Part shown: in pieces, positions 56,991 to 64,000 of the stretch
How positions within the stretch are numbered: position 1 is the stretch's first letter
Layout of the letters: the number at the start of each line of letters is the position of its first letter
Source of the DNA: Torulaspora globosa
Taxonomy: Eukaryota; Ascomycota; Saccharomycetes; Saccharomycetales; Saccharomycetaceae
Reading direction: 5' to 3'
Assembly: GCF_014133895.1 (NCBI RefSeq)
Contig: NC_050730.1
Coordinates: forward strand, 992,001-1,056,000
Length of the DNA stretch: 64,000 nucleotides
Notes under the pieces: model-generated
Told to the model about the DNA's origin: nothing
Seen by the model: only the letters and a program-made list of their open reading frames with translations
Database searches by the model: none
Translations under genes and position numbers: made by a program

Positions 56991-57375
56991 TCCTCCGCAA
57001 GCTCTTCCTGCTGAAGTTGAGCTTATACCAGGCCAAATTTATGCTCGAAAACAAGCACAAAGAACTTCCAAATGTAATATAAAGACTTGCGAGTCCTCAA
57101 TGCTATCAGAAGCAACCGGTATACAACGATTCAGACCTAATCATCGTGGTAATTAAGGCCATCTCGAGGCCATCGATATGACGAGAGAAGTCAGTTGGAA
57201 AATTTTCAGAAAAAAAAAAATAATGCGTCTACCGTGGTTCGAACGGCCGCCACGGAATTTTTCACTTGAAAGATCGATGAGCGATGAGCTAGCTCATCAC
57301 TAGAAATAAGGTTAATTGTACCAGCTTTGGGAAGTGTGAAGCGTTGTATTGGATTATAGGGCAGTATAGCCTGAG
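56991..57375. promoter_or_regulatory. ADE5,7-MTO1 divergent promoter with PAC and RRPE-like motifs
   Basis: A 16-bp perfect palindrome GATGAGCTAGCTCATC (57283-57298) contains the PAC core twice, as GCGATGAGCT on the plus strand (57281-57290) and GTGATGAGCT on the minus. A GAAAATTTTC palindrome (57198-57207) and GGAATTTTTCAC (57254-57265) resemble the RRPE element. PAC plus RRPE is the usual pair at ribosome-biogenesis genes. The motifs lie about 80-180 bases from the MTO1 ATG. A 6-bp inverted repeat (CCGTGG...CCACGG, 57232-57255) and an A run (about 57210-57220) are also present. Confidence 0.5.
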
Positions 57376-59385
57376 ATGTTGAAACGAGGCTCAAATGTTA
57401 TACGCCGGTGGCGCTTTTCTGTTGTCTCTAGGAGATGGCTGAGCTTGAATGCCGACCTGGAAAAAGCACTCGATGGGCTTCCCGACAACGGTGTTGTCGT
57501 TGTAGGGGCTGGACATGCTGGTTGCGAAGCGGCCGCTGGTTCCGCCCGTTCTGGTGCCAAAACCATACTGGTAACTCCGTATCTCGACAGAATAGGCACC
57601 TGTTCGTGTAATCCGTCAATGGGAGGCGTAGGTAAGGGAACTCTGCTGAGGGAAGTGGATGCTTTGGATGGTCTGGCGGCCAGAATCACCGATAAAGCGG
57701 GCATACAGTTCAAGATGCTAAATAAAAGTCGAGGAGCCGCCGTCTGGGGACCGAGAGCCCAGATCGATCGAGAAATTTATAAGAGAGAAATGCAACATGA
57801 GCTTGGTAATTATCCAAACCTGTCTCTTCATGAGGGTAAGGTCAAGGATTTGATAATCGATCGTCGAGTTCCCGCAACTGCCGGTCAATACGGAGCTGTG
57901 AGGGGTGTGATTTTGGAGGATGGAAACATCTTGAAGTGTTCTAAGGTGGTCATCACGACGGGCACTTTTCTTAGTGCTGAGATCCATATTGGATTGAAAT
58001 CGTATCCTGCCGGCAGAATCGGTGAAGAACCGACGTACGGAATCAGCTCCACATTGGCCGACGCAGGGTTCAAATTGGGCCGGTTGAAGACTGGAACTCC
58101 TGCACGTTTAGACGGAAGAACAATCGATTATACACATCTGGAAAAGCAGTATGGTGACCAGCCGCCGCATACTATGAGTTTTATTAATGATAAAGTTTCA
58201 GTCAAGGAACAGGTTTTATGCTATGGGACACAGACGACGCCAAGCTTACATGACTATTTGCGATCAAATTTAGATCAGTCGGTACATATCAGGGAAACAG
58301 TAAAGGGCCCACGCTATTGTCCCTCTATCGAGGCAAAAATTATCAGATTCGCAGACAGGACATCTCACAGGATTTGGTTAGAACCAGAGGGCTTGAATAC
58401 GGATGTGGTATATCCAAACGGTATCTCCAATTCAATGCCTGAAGACGTACAGGAGAAGATGATGAAGATGGTTCCAGGCCTAGAAAACGTCAAGATTCTT
58501 CAGCCAGCTTACGGTGTTGAATATAATTACGTGGATCCGAGACAATTAAATCAAACGTTGGAAACCAAGATAATCCCAGGGCTATATTTGGCAGGCCAGA
58601 TAAACGGTACGACTGGGTATGAAGAAGCATGTGCTCAGGGTGTTGTGGCAGGCATAAATGCCGGTTTAGCTCTCTTAAAGAAAGAACCTTTAATATTATC
58701 ACGTTCAGATGCCTATATCGCTGTCTTGATTGACGACTTGATTGTGAAGGGTATCGAAGAGCCCTACAGAATGTTTACTTCTAGATCCGAATTCAGAGTT
58801 AGTGTTAGGGCCGATAATGCTGATCTGAGACTTACAGAGCTTGCCCGCCGCCTAGGTGTGGTAGAAGACAAAAGATGGAATAAGTACCAAGCTGACAAAG
58901 ATATTTACAACCAAGTAATTTCTGACCTCAAAGGATATGAACTTAGTGCCAGCAAGTGGTCAAATTATATGGGTATCGCGGTCGCGGATTCTGCCAAAAA
59001 AAGGTCAGCATGGGAGCTATTTAGGTTTAATGGCGTCAGCTTGGAGCAAATGGCTGATATCCTGTCAGATCTGAACATCAGAATGGGTGACATTCCTCGG
59101 CATGTTGCCTTGAAAGTGAACGTCCAGGGAAAATACGATCCTTATATGGCGAAACAGCATCAATATGTCAAAGCATTCCAAGCCGACGAGCATATGGTTC
59201 TTCCCTCGAATTTTGATTACTCTACGCTACCGACTTTGTCCTCCGAGTGCAAGACACTTCTTAACACAATTCAGCCATCGACAATCGGCCAGGCTCGGAG
59301 AATTCAAGGGGTTACTGCTTCTTCCTTGTTTGAGCTCTACAGGCTGGTGAAATCGCATCAAAAAACCCAAGGCCGCCAACTTTAA
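57376..59385 (+). CDS. MTO1: Mitochondrial tRNA-modifying protein Mto1
   Basis: 669 residues, as in S. cerevisiae Mto1 (YGL236C). With Mss1 it makes 5-carboxymethylaminomethyluridine at U34 of mitochondrial tRNAs; it is the GidA/MnmG homologue. The first ~25 residues are basic and without acids ([20 protein letters not shown]), a clear mitochondrial presequence. The FAD-binding Rossmann motif [21 protein letters not shown] follows. Family blocks include [67 protein letters not shown] and [21 protein letters not shown]. Confidence 0.97.
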   Translation: MLKRGSNVIRRWRFSVVSRRWLSLNADLEKALDGLPDNGVVVVGAGHAGCEAAAGSARSGAKTILVTPYLDRIGTCSCNPSMGGVGKGTLLREVDALDGLAARITDKAGIQFKMLNKSRGAAVWGPRAQIDREIYKREMQHELGNYPNLSLHEGKVKDLIIDRRVPATAGQYGAVRGVILEDGNILKCSKVVITTGTFLSAEIHIGLKSYPAGRIGEEPTYGISSTLADAGFKLGRLKTGTPARLDGRTIDYTHLEKQYGDQPPHTMSFINDKVSVKEQVLCYGTQTTPSLHDYLRSNLDQSVHIRETVKGPRYCPSIEAKIIRFADRTSHRIWLEPEGLNTDVVYPNGISNSMPEDVQEKMMKMVPGLENVKILQPAYGVEYNYVDPRQLNQTLETKIIPGLYLAGQINGTTGYEEACAQGVVAGINAGLALLKKEPLILSRSDAYIAVLIDDLIVKGIEEPYRMFTSRSEFRVSVRADNADLRLTELARRLGVVEDKRWNKYQADKDIYNQVISDLKGYELSASKWSNYMGIAVADSAKKRSAWELFRFNGVSLEQMADILSDLNIRMGDIPRHVALKVNVQGKYDPYMAKQHQYVKAFQADEHMVLPSNFDYSTLPTLSSECKTLLNTIQPSTIGQARRIQGVTASSLFELYRLVKSHQKTQGRQL

Positions 59386-59627
59386 CATCTTTCAAACAGA
59401 TCCACGTTGGATGAACCCGTAGGTATGCTCGAAGCTCCTTTAATGAGATCTTGAATGGTCAATGGGAAGGCTCTGTTGTCTGTTCCTTAGTTTTTCCTGT
59501 AAATATGCATGCTAATATTCAAATGCAGATCTTTTACCTGCAATACATTTTTCTCATGAGACCCGCCATTTCGCATAGTCTAGTAACGTCTCCTGTGCGC
59601 CAACCTTTTCTGGTCATGGAATAGGGT

Positions 59628-60533
59628 TCAAGGAAAGAGCGCAGCTTCCAATTTGTTCAGGTCCTCTAGAGTCAAGTATTTGCAGCAAACCTCGAACAGG
59701 GCCTCATTGCTCGAGTTGGGAGCCAGCACTTCGAACTTCACAAACGCTCTGAGAATACTCTGCCTGTCCGGCACGATCCTACCTTCGTCGTCTCTCATTT
59801 CTTGCGCCATTCCCTTCAGAAGTGCTTCAGAAGCGGTTTGCAGAGCCCTCCAGCCTGCTTTCCCGAGCCGCATGCCTTCGCTCTCCATGTAGAGCGACAG
59901 ACAACGCCTCAGACGGGACGTCGTGAGCGGCTCCGGCTCGTCGGGCTCAGAGACCTCACTGTAGCTGTCGTCACTCAAATCGTCCTGTTGCACCACGCCA
60001 GGCTCTTCGTAGACTCCTTCAGGCTGCCCGCTGGCAACCGTGAAACTGTTCTCAACCGGCGCCAGAGACTCTACGCTGCTCGGAAGGTCCACAAACGCCT
60101 CCGGCGTATCAGAGACACTCTCTACGTCTTGGATGACGATAGGCGTTTGAACTTTCCTAATCTTCGGTCTTGCTCGATCTGCTTTCAGCAGCGAAAACAC
60201 AGAGTCCTTCAGCACATTCACTGAGCTCGTCCCAGCTGCAGGATCGCTCTCCAAAACCCCCCGGTCCTCCTCCATCAACACATTGGTCAGGTTCCTCCTT
60301 TCCTGCAGCGCCAGCACCGCACTCAGGTCTCGCAGGTACGACTTCAGTTCCACTGGATCCTCCCGCACCCTGCTTTCGTCAATCCACGACTCAGGTCTCC
60401 GTTTCAGCCCGGGTGTCGCACTTCTCAACAGCTCATCCTTCAGCCTCCTTTCCTCGATAGCCCGTTCCCGGAACGGCGTCCCACGGCTCGTCTGTCCGTC
60501 ACTCACATCCCTCGACCCTCTAGGAGTATCCAT
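59628..60533 (-). CDS. CNN1: Kinetochore protein Cnn1 (CENP-T)
   Basis: 301 residues (S. cerevisiae Cnn1, YFR046C, 361). CENP-T links inner kinetochore chromatin to the Ndc80 complex through its N-terminus. RGTPFRERAIEERRLKDELL near the start corresponds to the Cnn1 Ndc80-binding region. The middle is acidic and disordered and contains TPIVIQDV, as in Cnn1. The C-terminal ~100 residues look like the histone-fold domain with Wip1-binding helices (SRLRRCLSLYMESEGMRLGKAGWRALQTASEALL, then ILRAFVKFEVLAP). The frame opens one codon earlier with TTG, so the ATG at 60533 is used. It is divergent from HAP2. Confidence 0.9.
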   Translation of the reverse strand: MDTPRGSRDVSDGQTSRGTPFRERAIEERRLKDELLRSATPGLKRRPESWIDESRVREDPVELKSYLRDLSAVLALQERRNLTNVLMEEDRGVLESDPAAGTSSVNVLKDSVFSLLKADRARPKIRKVQTPIVIQDVESVSDTPEAFVDLPSSVESLAPVENSFTVASGQPEGVYEEPGVVQQDDLSDDSYSEVSEPDEPEPLTTSRLRRCLSLYMESEGMRLGKAGWRALQTASEALLKGMAQEMRDDEGRIVPDRQSILRAFVKFEVLAPNSSNEALFEVCCKYLTLEDLNKLEAALFP

Positions 60534-60616
60534 CAAACCCTGCCAGCTCTCAGACTTCTCATCTGTGTTTATATACTTTTAATGGCGGCAATTGAAGTCT
60601 TAAAGAAGCTGGTATT

Positions 60617-60754
60617 ATGATGCCTTTGTACGGCGGACAGCGTCAATAAGCTTGACTCTTAGAGATGGCAAGTTAACTCGATTAGCAGGCCGTAAGGCAG
60701 TGATATTTCAGGATTAGAGGGCTGCTTGGAGCTGGTATTATGGGTAGAGTATGA
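60617..60754 (+). promoter_or_regulatory. Three short upstream ORFs ahead of HAP2
   Basis: Between CNN1 and HAP2 three ATGs open short frames in the HAP2 direction: 60617-60649 (10 codons, starting ATGATG), 60665-60676 (3 codons) and 60740-60754 (4 codons). The last ends with TGA overlapping the HAP2 start as ATGA. A 13-bp direct repeat AGCTGGTATTATG (60607-60619 and 60730-60742) supplies the first and third ATGs. Whether they lie in the mRNA depends on the transcription start. Confidence 0.5.
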
Positions 60755-61554
60755 CTGAGGAGGAGGAAGAGTATCAGCCGCTAGAGATCGGGTTTGGTGC
60801 GTATTCGGCGCAGGAAGTGGTTCTGCCAAGTCGACCAATGGAAAAAGAGCAAGAGGAAGCAGTGAAAAGGCCTGTGGCGGAGCAATCGCAGACGGAGATG
60901 TATTTATATGATGGGCCGCAGGTGCCCGGGAGACAGGAGTCGAAAGCGTCGCTTCCGGACGATGGAATGTCTGGCATGCAGCGAAGAGAATTGGAACAGC
61001 AGTCGCTGGAAGGTCCGTCCGAGGGCCATACAGGAGCTGTTGCATCGGGGTTTCCGTATCCGGCGGATCCATCGGGCGGCCAGGGCGCCTGGGGAGAGAT
61101 CAGCCTGTGGGAATCGTCGGCAGAGAAGAAAAAAGCAGACGTAGGATACGCCCAAGGGAGCTACGAGGCTGCGAGAATCGGCACCCAGCTGCAGGAGACA
61201 GCACAGCAACCTTTCTATGTGAACGCGAAGCAGTATTACAGAATCATCAAGCGTAGGTATGCCAGAGCGCGTCTGGAGGAGAATATACGAATATCGCGGG
61301 AGCGGAAACCGTACTTGCATGAATCGCGACATAAGCACGCGATGAGAAGACCTAGGGGGCAAGGCGGGAGGTTTCTGACCGTCGCTGAGATTAAGGCCAT
61401 GAAGGCTAAGGAATCGCCAGAGTCGGTGCAGTCCTCTGACGCTGCCACGCCGCAGCCGGATAGTAGCAAGGACGCCGAGACGCAGGCACCGGTGATAACA
61501 CAGCAGGACACCAGTCAGAATAAACTTCCTCCGCTGAGGAAAAGTGAAGCGTAA
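60751..61554 (+). CDS. HAP2: CCAAT-binding factor subunit Hap2 (NF-YA)
   Basis: 267 residues (S. cerevisiae Hap2, YGL237C, 265). Hap2 is the NF-YA subunit of the Hap2/3/4/5 complex, the activator of respiratory genes at CCAAT boxes. The NF-YA core is intact near residues 153-210. The subunit-association helix is QPFYVNAKQYYRIIKRRYAR, followed by the linker and the DNA-contact segment PYLHESRHKHAMRRPRGQGG. The rest is acidic or Gln-rich and disordered. The ATG at 60751 gives MTEEEEEYQPLEIG. An upstream frame stops on top of this ATG. Confidence 0.97.
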   Translation: MTEEEEEYQPLEIGFGAYSAQEVVLPSRPMEKEQEEAVKRPVAEQSQTEMYLYDGPQVPGRQESKASLPDDGMSGMQRRELEQQSLEGPSEGHTGAVASGFPYPADPSGGQGAWGEISLWESSAEKKKADVGYAQGSYEAARIGTQLQETAQQPFYVNAKQYYRIIKRRYARARLEENIRISRERKPYLHESRHKHAMRRPRGQGGRFLTVAEIKAMKAKESPESVQSSDAATPQPDSSKDAETQAPVITQQDTSQNKLPPLRKSEA

Positions 61555-61700
61555 CGCAGGACGATTCATGTTGTATTTATAAATTCAAGGTTTGGAGAAG
61601 CATGCAGAGTTATGATTTGAGTAGATATTTCTATAAAATTAACCATCGACAGGGACGGCAAGTGTACTGGCTATCAGATACGGGTCTTCGTCTCGTGCAA

Positions 61701-64000
61701 TCAGGATATTGATAGCAGAGCCTCCAGCTTCGATTGCGCATCGGCGGAAATCTGTGGAGCAAAAGTGTTCAAGATCGGCCCTTTTTGGCTGAGCTCGCGC
61801 AGCCGGCGTGTGATGTGCGCCCTCACTCCCTGTGTCAGATCTATGCCCGGCAGCGGATCGTATGGTTTTTCTGCAATGCTTGCTAATCTACTGAAGCTTG
61901 AGCCAAAGGTGGTGATTTCCTCAAGGTTGTCAATATCGAAGTAATCACTCTTCATGTTGGCAATGCTCTCAGAAGCAGCAGTCTCGACAATACTCTCCAA
62001 TGTTTGTGGCAATAGTGGAGTGTAATCACCCGAGAAAGACATCCCGTCGATCATAATGTCTGTCATTCCTATTAACGCAATCTTCCGATCCAGTAAATTA
62101 CCAATAGTAGGAAGGGTTGGGACCACAAAGCTCGACCAGATTTGTGAGAACAAGCCCTTCTGGACCTCATTGATAAACGAGATGACAAAGCTTGCACCAC
62201 GCTTGATGCAGATCACGCCAAGGAAAACCACCAGCTTTTTCACATATCTTTCGGTTTTTGAACTCTGCAGACGTTGCAATAAAAGCACCGCGATCTGGTT
62301 CAGATAAGGCTTCAAAAGATTGGAATCGAAAAAGATTAGGATATCCTCAAGAAGTTCAAAACCATGAACGTCATAGGCTTTTGATGCGATTAGTCTTTGG
62401 AAGACTCCTAAAACTGGTACCAGATCAGGGAAAAGAGATTGATCAACCTTAATAAAGGCTTTTAACAGTCTTGTAACAGCAGGTATGTTTCCCTTGAGCT
62501 CCCATATCCCTGGGGATAAGATGGGCTGAGCCAACTGCTTTATGCTATCTGGTACGACTGACCCTTTCTCGACGATATATGCAATGATCTGAAAAACGTA
62601 GGGAACGAACTCTTGTATATCCTCTGACAAGATATTCAAAAATGTGGGCATTACAGTATTAGCCAATGCCGGAAGCGACTCGGTTGAGCAGTAAGCCATA
62701 ATGGTACCAATCGATTCAAAAGAATAATGAGAAAAGCGAGGATTCGAGGGATTTCTGGATATTGCTGAAATGATACTGAGGAGCTGGCTTAAAAGCTCTG
62801 GAAACATTACCTGTACCGTGTCTTCAGATACCTGTAGTACCCTGAAGACAGCTCTCATAATGAATTCATTTTCTGCCAATTTCTCTGGCGATGAGTTTTG
62901 CTTCATGATCAAGCGCAGCAAATTTGTCAACAAGACATTAGCACTGCCCGATAAGTCTGATTTGTTGAAGATGAAAGCTGACGAGATGTTTGATTCTCTG
63001 ATGGTCAGAATCCTTTCTATTGTGACAGCAGCATACGTGTAAACAACGTAATCATCAACTTCCAAAAACTCGGCCAGAATTGGCATAATTTCGATGAGCT
63101 GGGTCTTATTCAGTTGATTCCTAAAGACGTAAACGTACTTGATAGCGTCAACTCTCAGTATGATATGTGGAACATCTTTGGTCAGATCTGGGGCAATTTG
63201 CTTGGTAAAAAACTCAACAACATTCAGTAAGCTATTGATCGACGAAACCCCGCTACTTGTTACGCTAGCGTCCACCGCTAGGGCAGTGAAAAGAAACACG
63301 CAGAGATCCTTGTATTTCCAGTTAGACGAAGGGTCCGATTGATACAGTTCAAAGAACTTCTGAATATGAGTGGAAAAAACGTTCGTCACGAGTGGTTCAT
63401 TCTTTGATTTCAATTCTTTCAAAAAATCAGAACAAGCTCTTCTTCTTGTATCTGTATCGGAGCCCTCCAAATCTCTACGAATGTACTCAATCGGATCATC
63501 TTCAAACAGTTCAATATCGGACTCACGTATCATAACGTTGGGCAACACTATCTGCTCGACTACGTTGTTCATCGCAAATTCATTATTGAATACTTCAAAG
63601 TACTTTGGAATTCTTGAGACTGCTGAGAGGAATGACAGCGATTTCGAAACAAGGATGTCATACTTGGGGTCCGTCGATAGCGAAGTCAGTAAGTCCCATG
63701 TTATCTGTATGAATTCATTAATCATAGGTCCGAACACATCTTCATACCTTGCCGTATAGAGCTGTACCAGTTCCTGGATGGAGGACTTGACTTTTATTAG
63801 CACGCTGGCTTGCTCCGTTTCATCGGGGTCGTCCAGTAAACGGTTTTTGTACGCGAGGTACTTATGTAGGATACCCATACCTGTCATAATATTGTCCTCA
63901 AAAAACTCGGGGATATCTTGGCAATTGAAGTCGTAGTAGAGCTTGACCAGCACCAGCAAGACGTCAAAAAGCAGGTTCAGAGCAGCTTCGTTGCCCTCAT
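61701..64000 (-). CDS. CSE1: Nuclear export receptor Cse1 (5' end cut by window edge)
   Basis: The C-terminal ~766 residues of Cse1 (YGL238W, 960 in S. cerevisiae); the gene runs off the right edge. Cse1 (CAS) is the karyopherin that returns importin-alpha (Srp1) to the cytoplasm with Ran-GTP. The frame stays open to base 64000. The sequence has HEAT-repeat helices, for example PEFFEDNIMTGMGILHKYL, VEQIVLPNVMIRESDIELFEDDPIEYIRRDLEGSD (a family hallmark region), and FFTKQIAPDL. It ends near PQISADAQSKLEALLSIS. The order HAP2-CSE1, convergent, is that of S. cerevisiae. Confidence 0.96.
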   Translation of the reverse strand, partial: EGNEAALNLLFDVLLVLVKLYYDFNCQDIPEFFEDNIMTGMGILHKYLAYKNRLLDDPDETEQASVLIKVKSSIQELVQLYTARYEDVFGPMINEFIQITWDLLTSLSTDPKYDILVSKSLSFLSAVSRIPKYFEVFNNEFAMNNVVEQIVLPNVMIRESDIELFEDDPIEYIRRDLEGSDTDTRRRACSDFLKELKSKNEPLVTNVFSTHIQKFFELYQSDPSSNWKYKDLCVFLFTALAVDASVTSSGVSSINSLLNVVEFFTKQIAPDLTKDVPHIILRVDAIKYVYVFRNQLNKTQLIEIMPILAEFLEVDDYVVYTYAAVTIERILTIRESNISSAFIFNKSDLSGSANVLLTNLLRLIMKQNSSPEKLAENEFIMRAVFRVLQVSEDTVQVMFPELLSQLLSIISAISRNPSNPRFSHYSFESIGTIMAYCSTESLPALANTVMPTFLNILSEDIQEFVPYVFQIIAYIVEKGSVVPDSIKQLAQPILSPGIWELKGNIPAVTRLLKAFIKVDQSLFPDLVPVLGVFQRLIASKAYDVHGFELLEDILIFFDSNLLKPYLNQIAVLLLQRLQSSKTERYVKKLVVFLGVICIKRGASFVISFINEVQKGLFSQIWSSFVVPTLPTIGNLLDRKIALIGMTDIMIDGMSFSGDYTPLLPQTLESIVETAASESIANMKSDYFDIDNLEEITTFGSSFSRLASIAEKPYDPLPGIDLTQGVRAHITRRLRELSQKGPILNTFAPQISADAQSKLEALLSIS

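Noticed and set aside
57230..57255. tRNA-like B box (GTTCGAACC on the minus strand) followed by a T run
   Set aside because: No matching acceptor stem, D arm or A box can be drawn, and the T-arm pairing fails. The symmetry is a plain CCGTGG...CCACGG inverted repeat.

Overview
This is a budding-yeast nuclear chromosome segment from the Saccharomycetaceae. I recognise 37 protein-coding genes, all closest to named Saccharomyces cerevisiae genes. They are packed tightly on both strands, with short intergenic gaps, standard-code ORFs, and only three introns (OST5, TAN1, and the YFR045W/MRX20 carrier). Base composition looks moderate, in the mid-40s % GC by eye. I saw no tRNA, rRNA, transposon, LTR or centromere.

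The gene order is that of an unduplicated (pre-whole-genome-duplication type) yeast. From the left edge to about 38.6 kb, genes that in S. cerevisiae lie on chromosome VII (NCS6, VAM7, SKI8, CLG1, KIP3, MDM34, FRA2, NIF3, COG1, SDT1, VRG4, MTC3, OST5, VID30) alternate with genes of chromosome V (FIR1, ZRG8, YER034W, EDC1/2, ARB1, KRE29, GLN3, YEN1, MXR1, SAH1). From about 38.9 kb to the right edge, chromosome VII genes (SHE10, YGL230C, EMC4, TAN1, SEC15, ADE5,7, MTO1, HAP2, CSE1) alternate with chromosome VI genes (SAP155, ERJ5, KEG1, IRC6, DUG1, YFR045W, CNN1). Genes kept as duplicate pairs in S. cerevisiae (EDC1/EDC2, PHM8/SDT1, VRG4/HVG1, SHE10/OSW7, SAP4/SAP155) occur here once. This suggests a non-WGD lineage such as Torulaspora, Zygotorulaspora, Zygosaccharomyces or Lachancea; I cannot name the species.

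Layout: 0.6-5.5 kb FIR1 and ZRG8, convergent; 5.7-9.5 kb NCS6, VAM7, SKI8; 9.8-14 kb CLG1 and KIP3; 14.2-19.2 kb MDM34, FRA2, NIF3, YER034W, EDC; 19.3-26.3 kb ARB1, COG1, SDT1, KRE29, VRG4; 26.3-27.7 kb the longest gene-free stretch; 27.7-33.1 kb GLN3, YEN1, MXR1; 33.2-36.6 kb MTC3, OST5, VID30; 37.3-40.6 kb SAH1 and SHE10; 41.2-48.6 kb SAP155, ERJ5, KEG1, IRC6, YGL230C, EMC4, TAN1; 48.7-54.5 kb SEC15, DUG1, YFR045W; 54.6-64 kb ADE5,7, MTO1, CNN1, HAP2 and CSE1, which is cut by the right edge.

The genes are ordinary housekeeping and regulatory functions: tRNA modification (NCS6, TAN1, MTO1), vesicle traffic (VAM7, COG1, SEC15), RNA decay (SKI8, EDC), nitrogen and carbon regulators (GLN3, HAP2, VID30), chromosome biology (KIP3, KRE29, YEN1, CNN1) and metabolism (SAH1, ADE5,7, MXR1, DUG1). 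I found no clearly new system. The points most worth a second look are small-scale: two introns that appear to end in AAG rather than YAG; a poly(U)-rich 3' region after the EDC gene; a HAP2 leader with three short upstream ORFs; a palindromic pair of Tbf1-type sites; and possible N-terminal targeting extensions. Many longest ORFs here begin at non-ATG codons, so I reassigned starts to the first sensible ATG.
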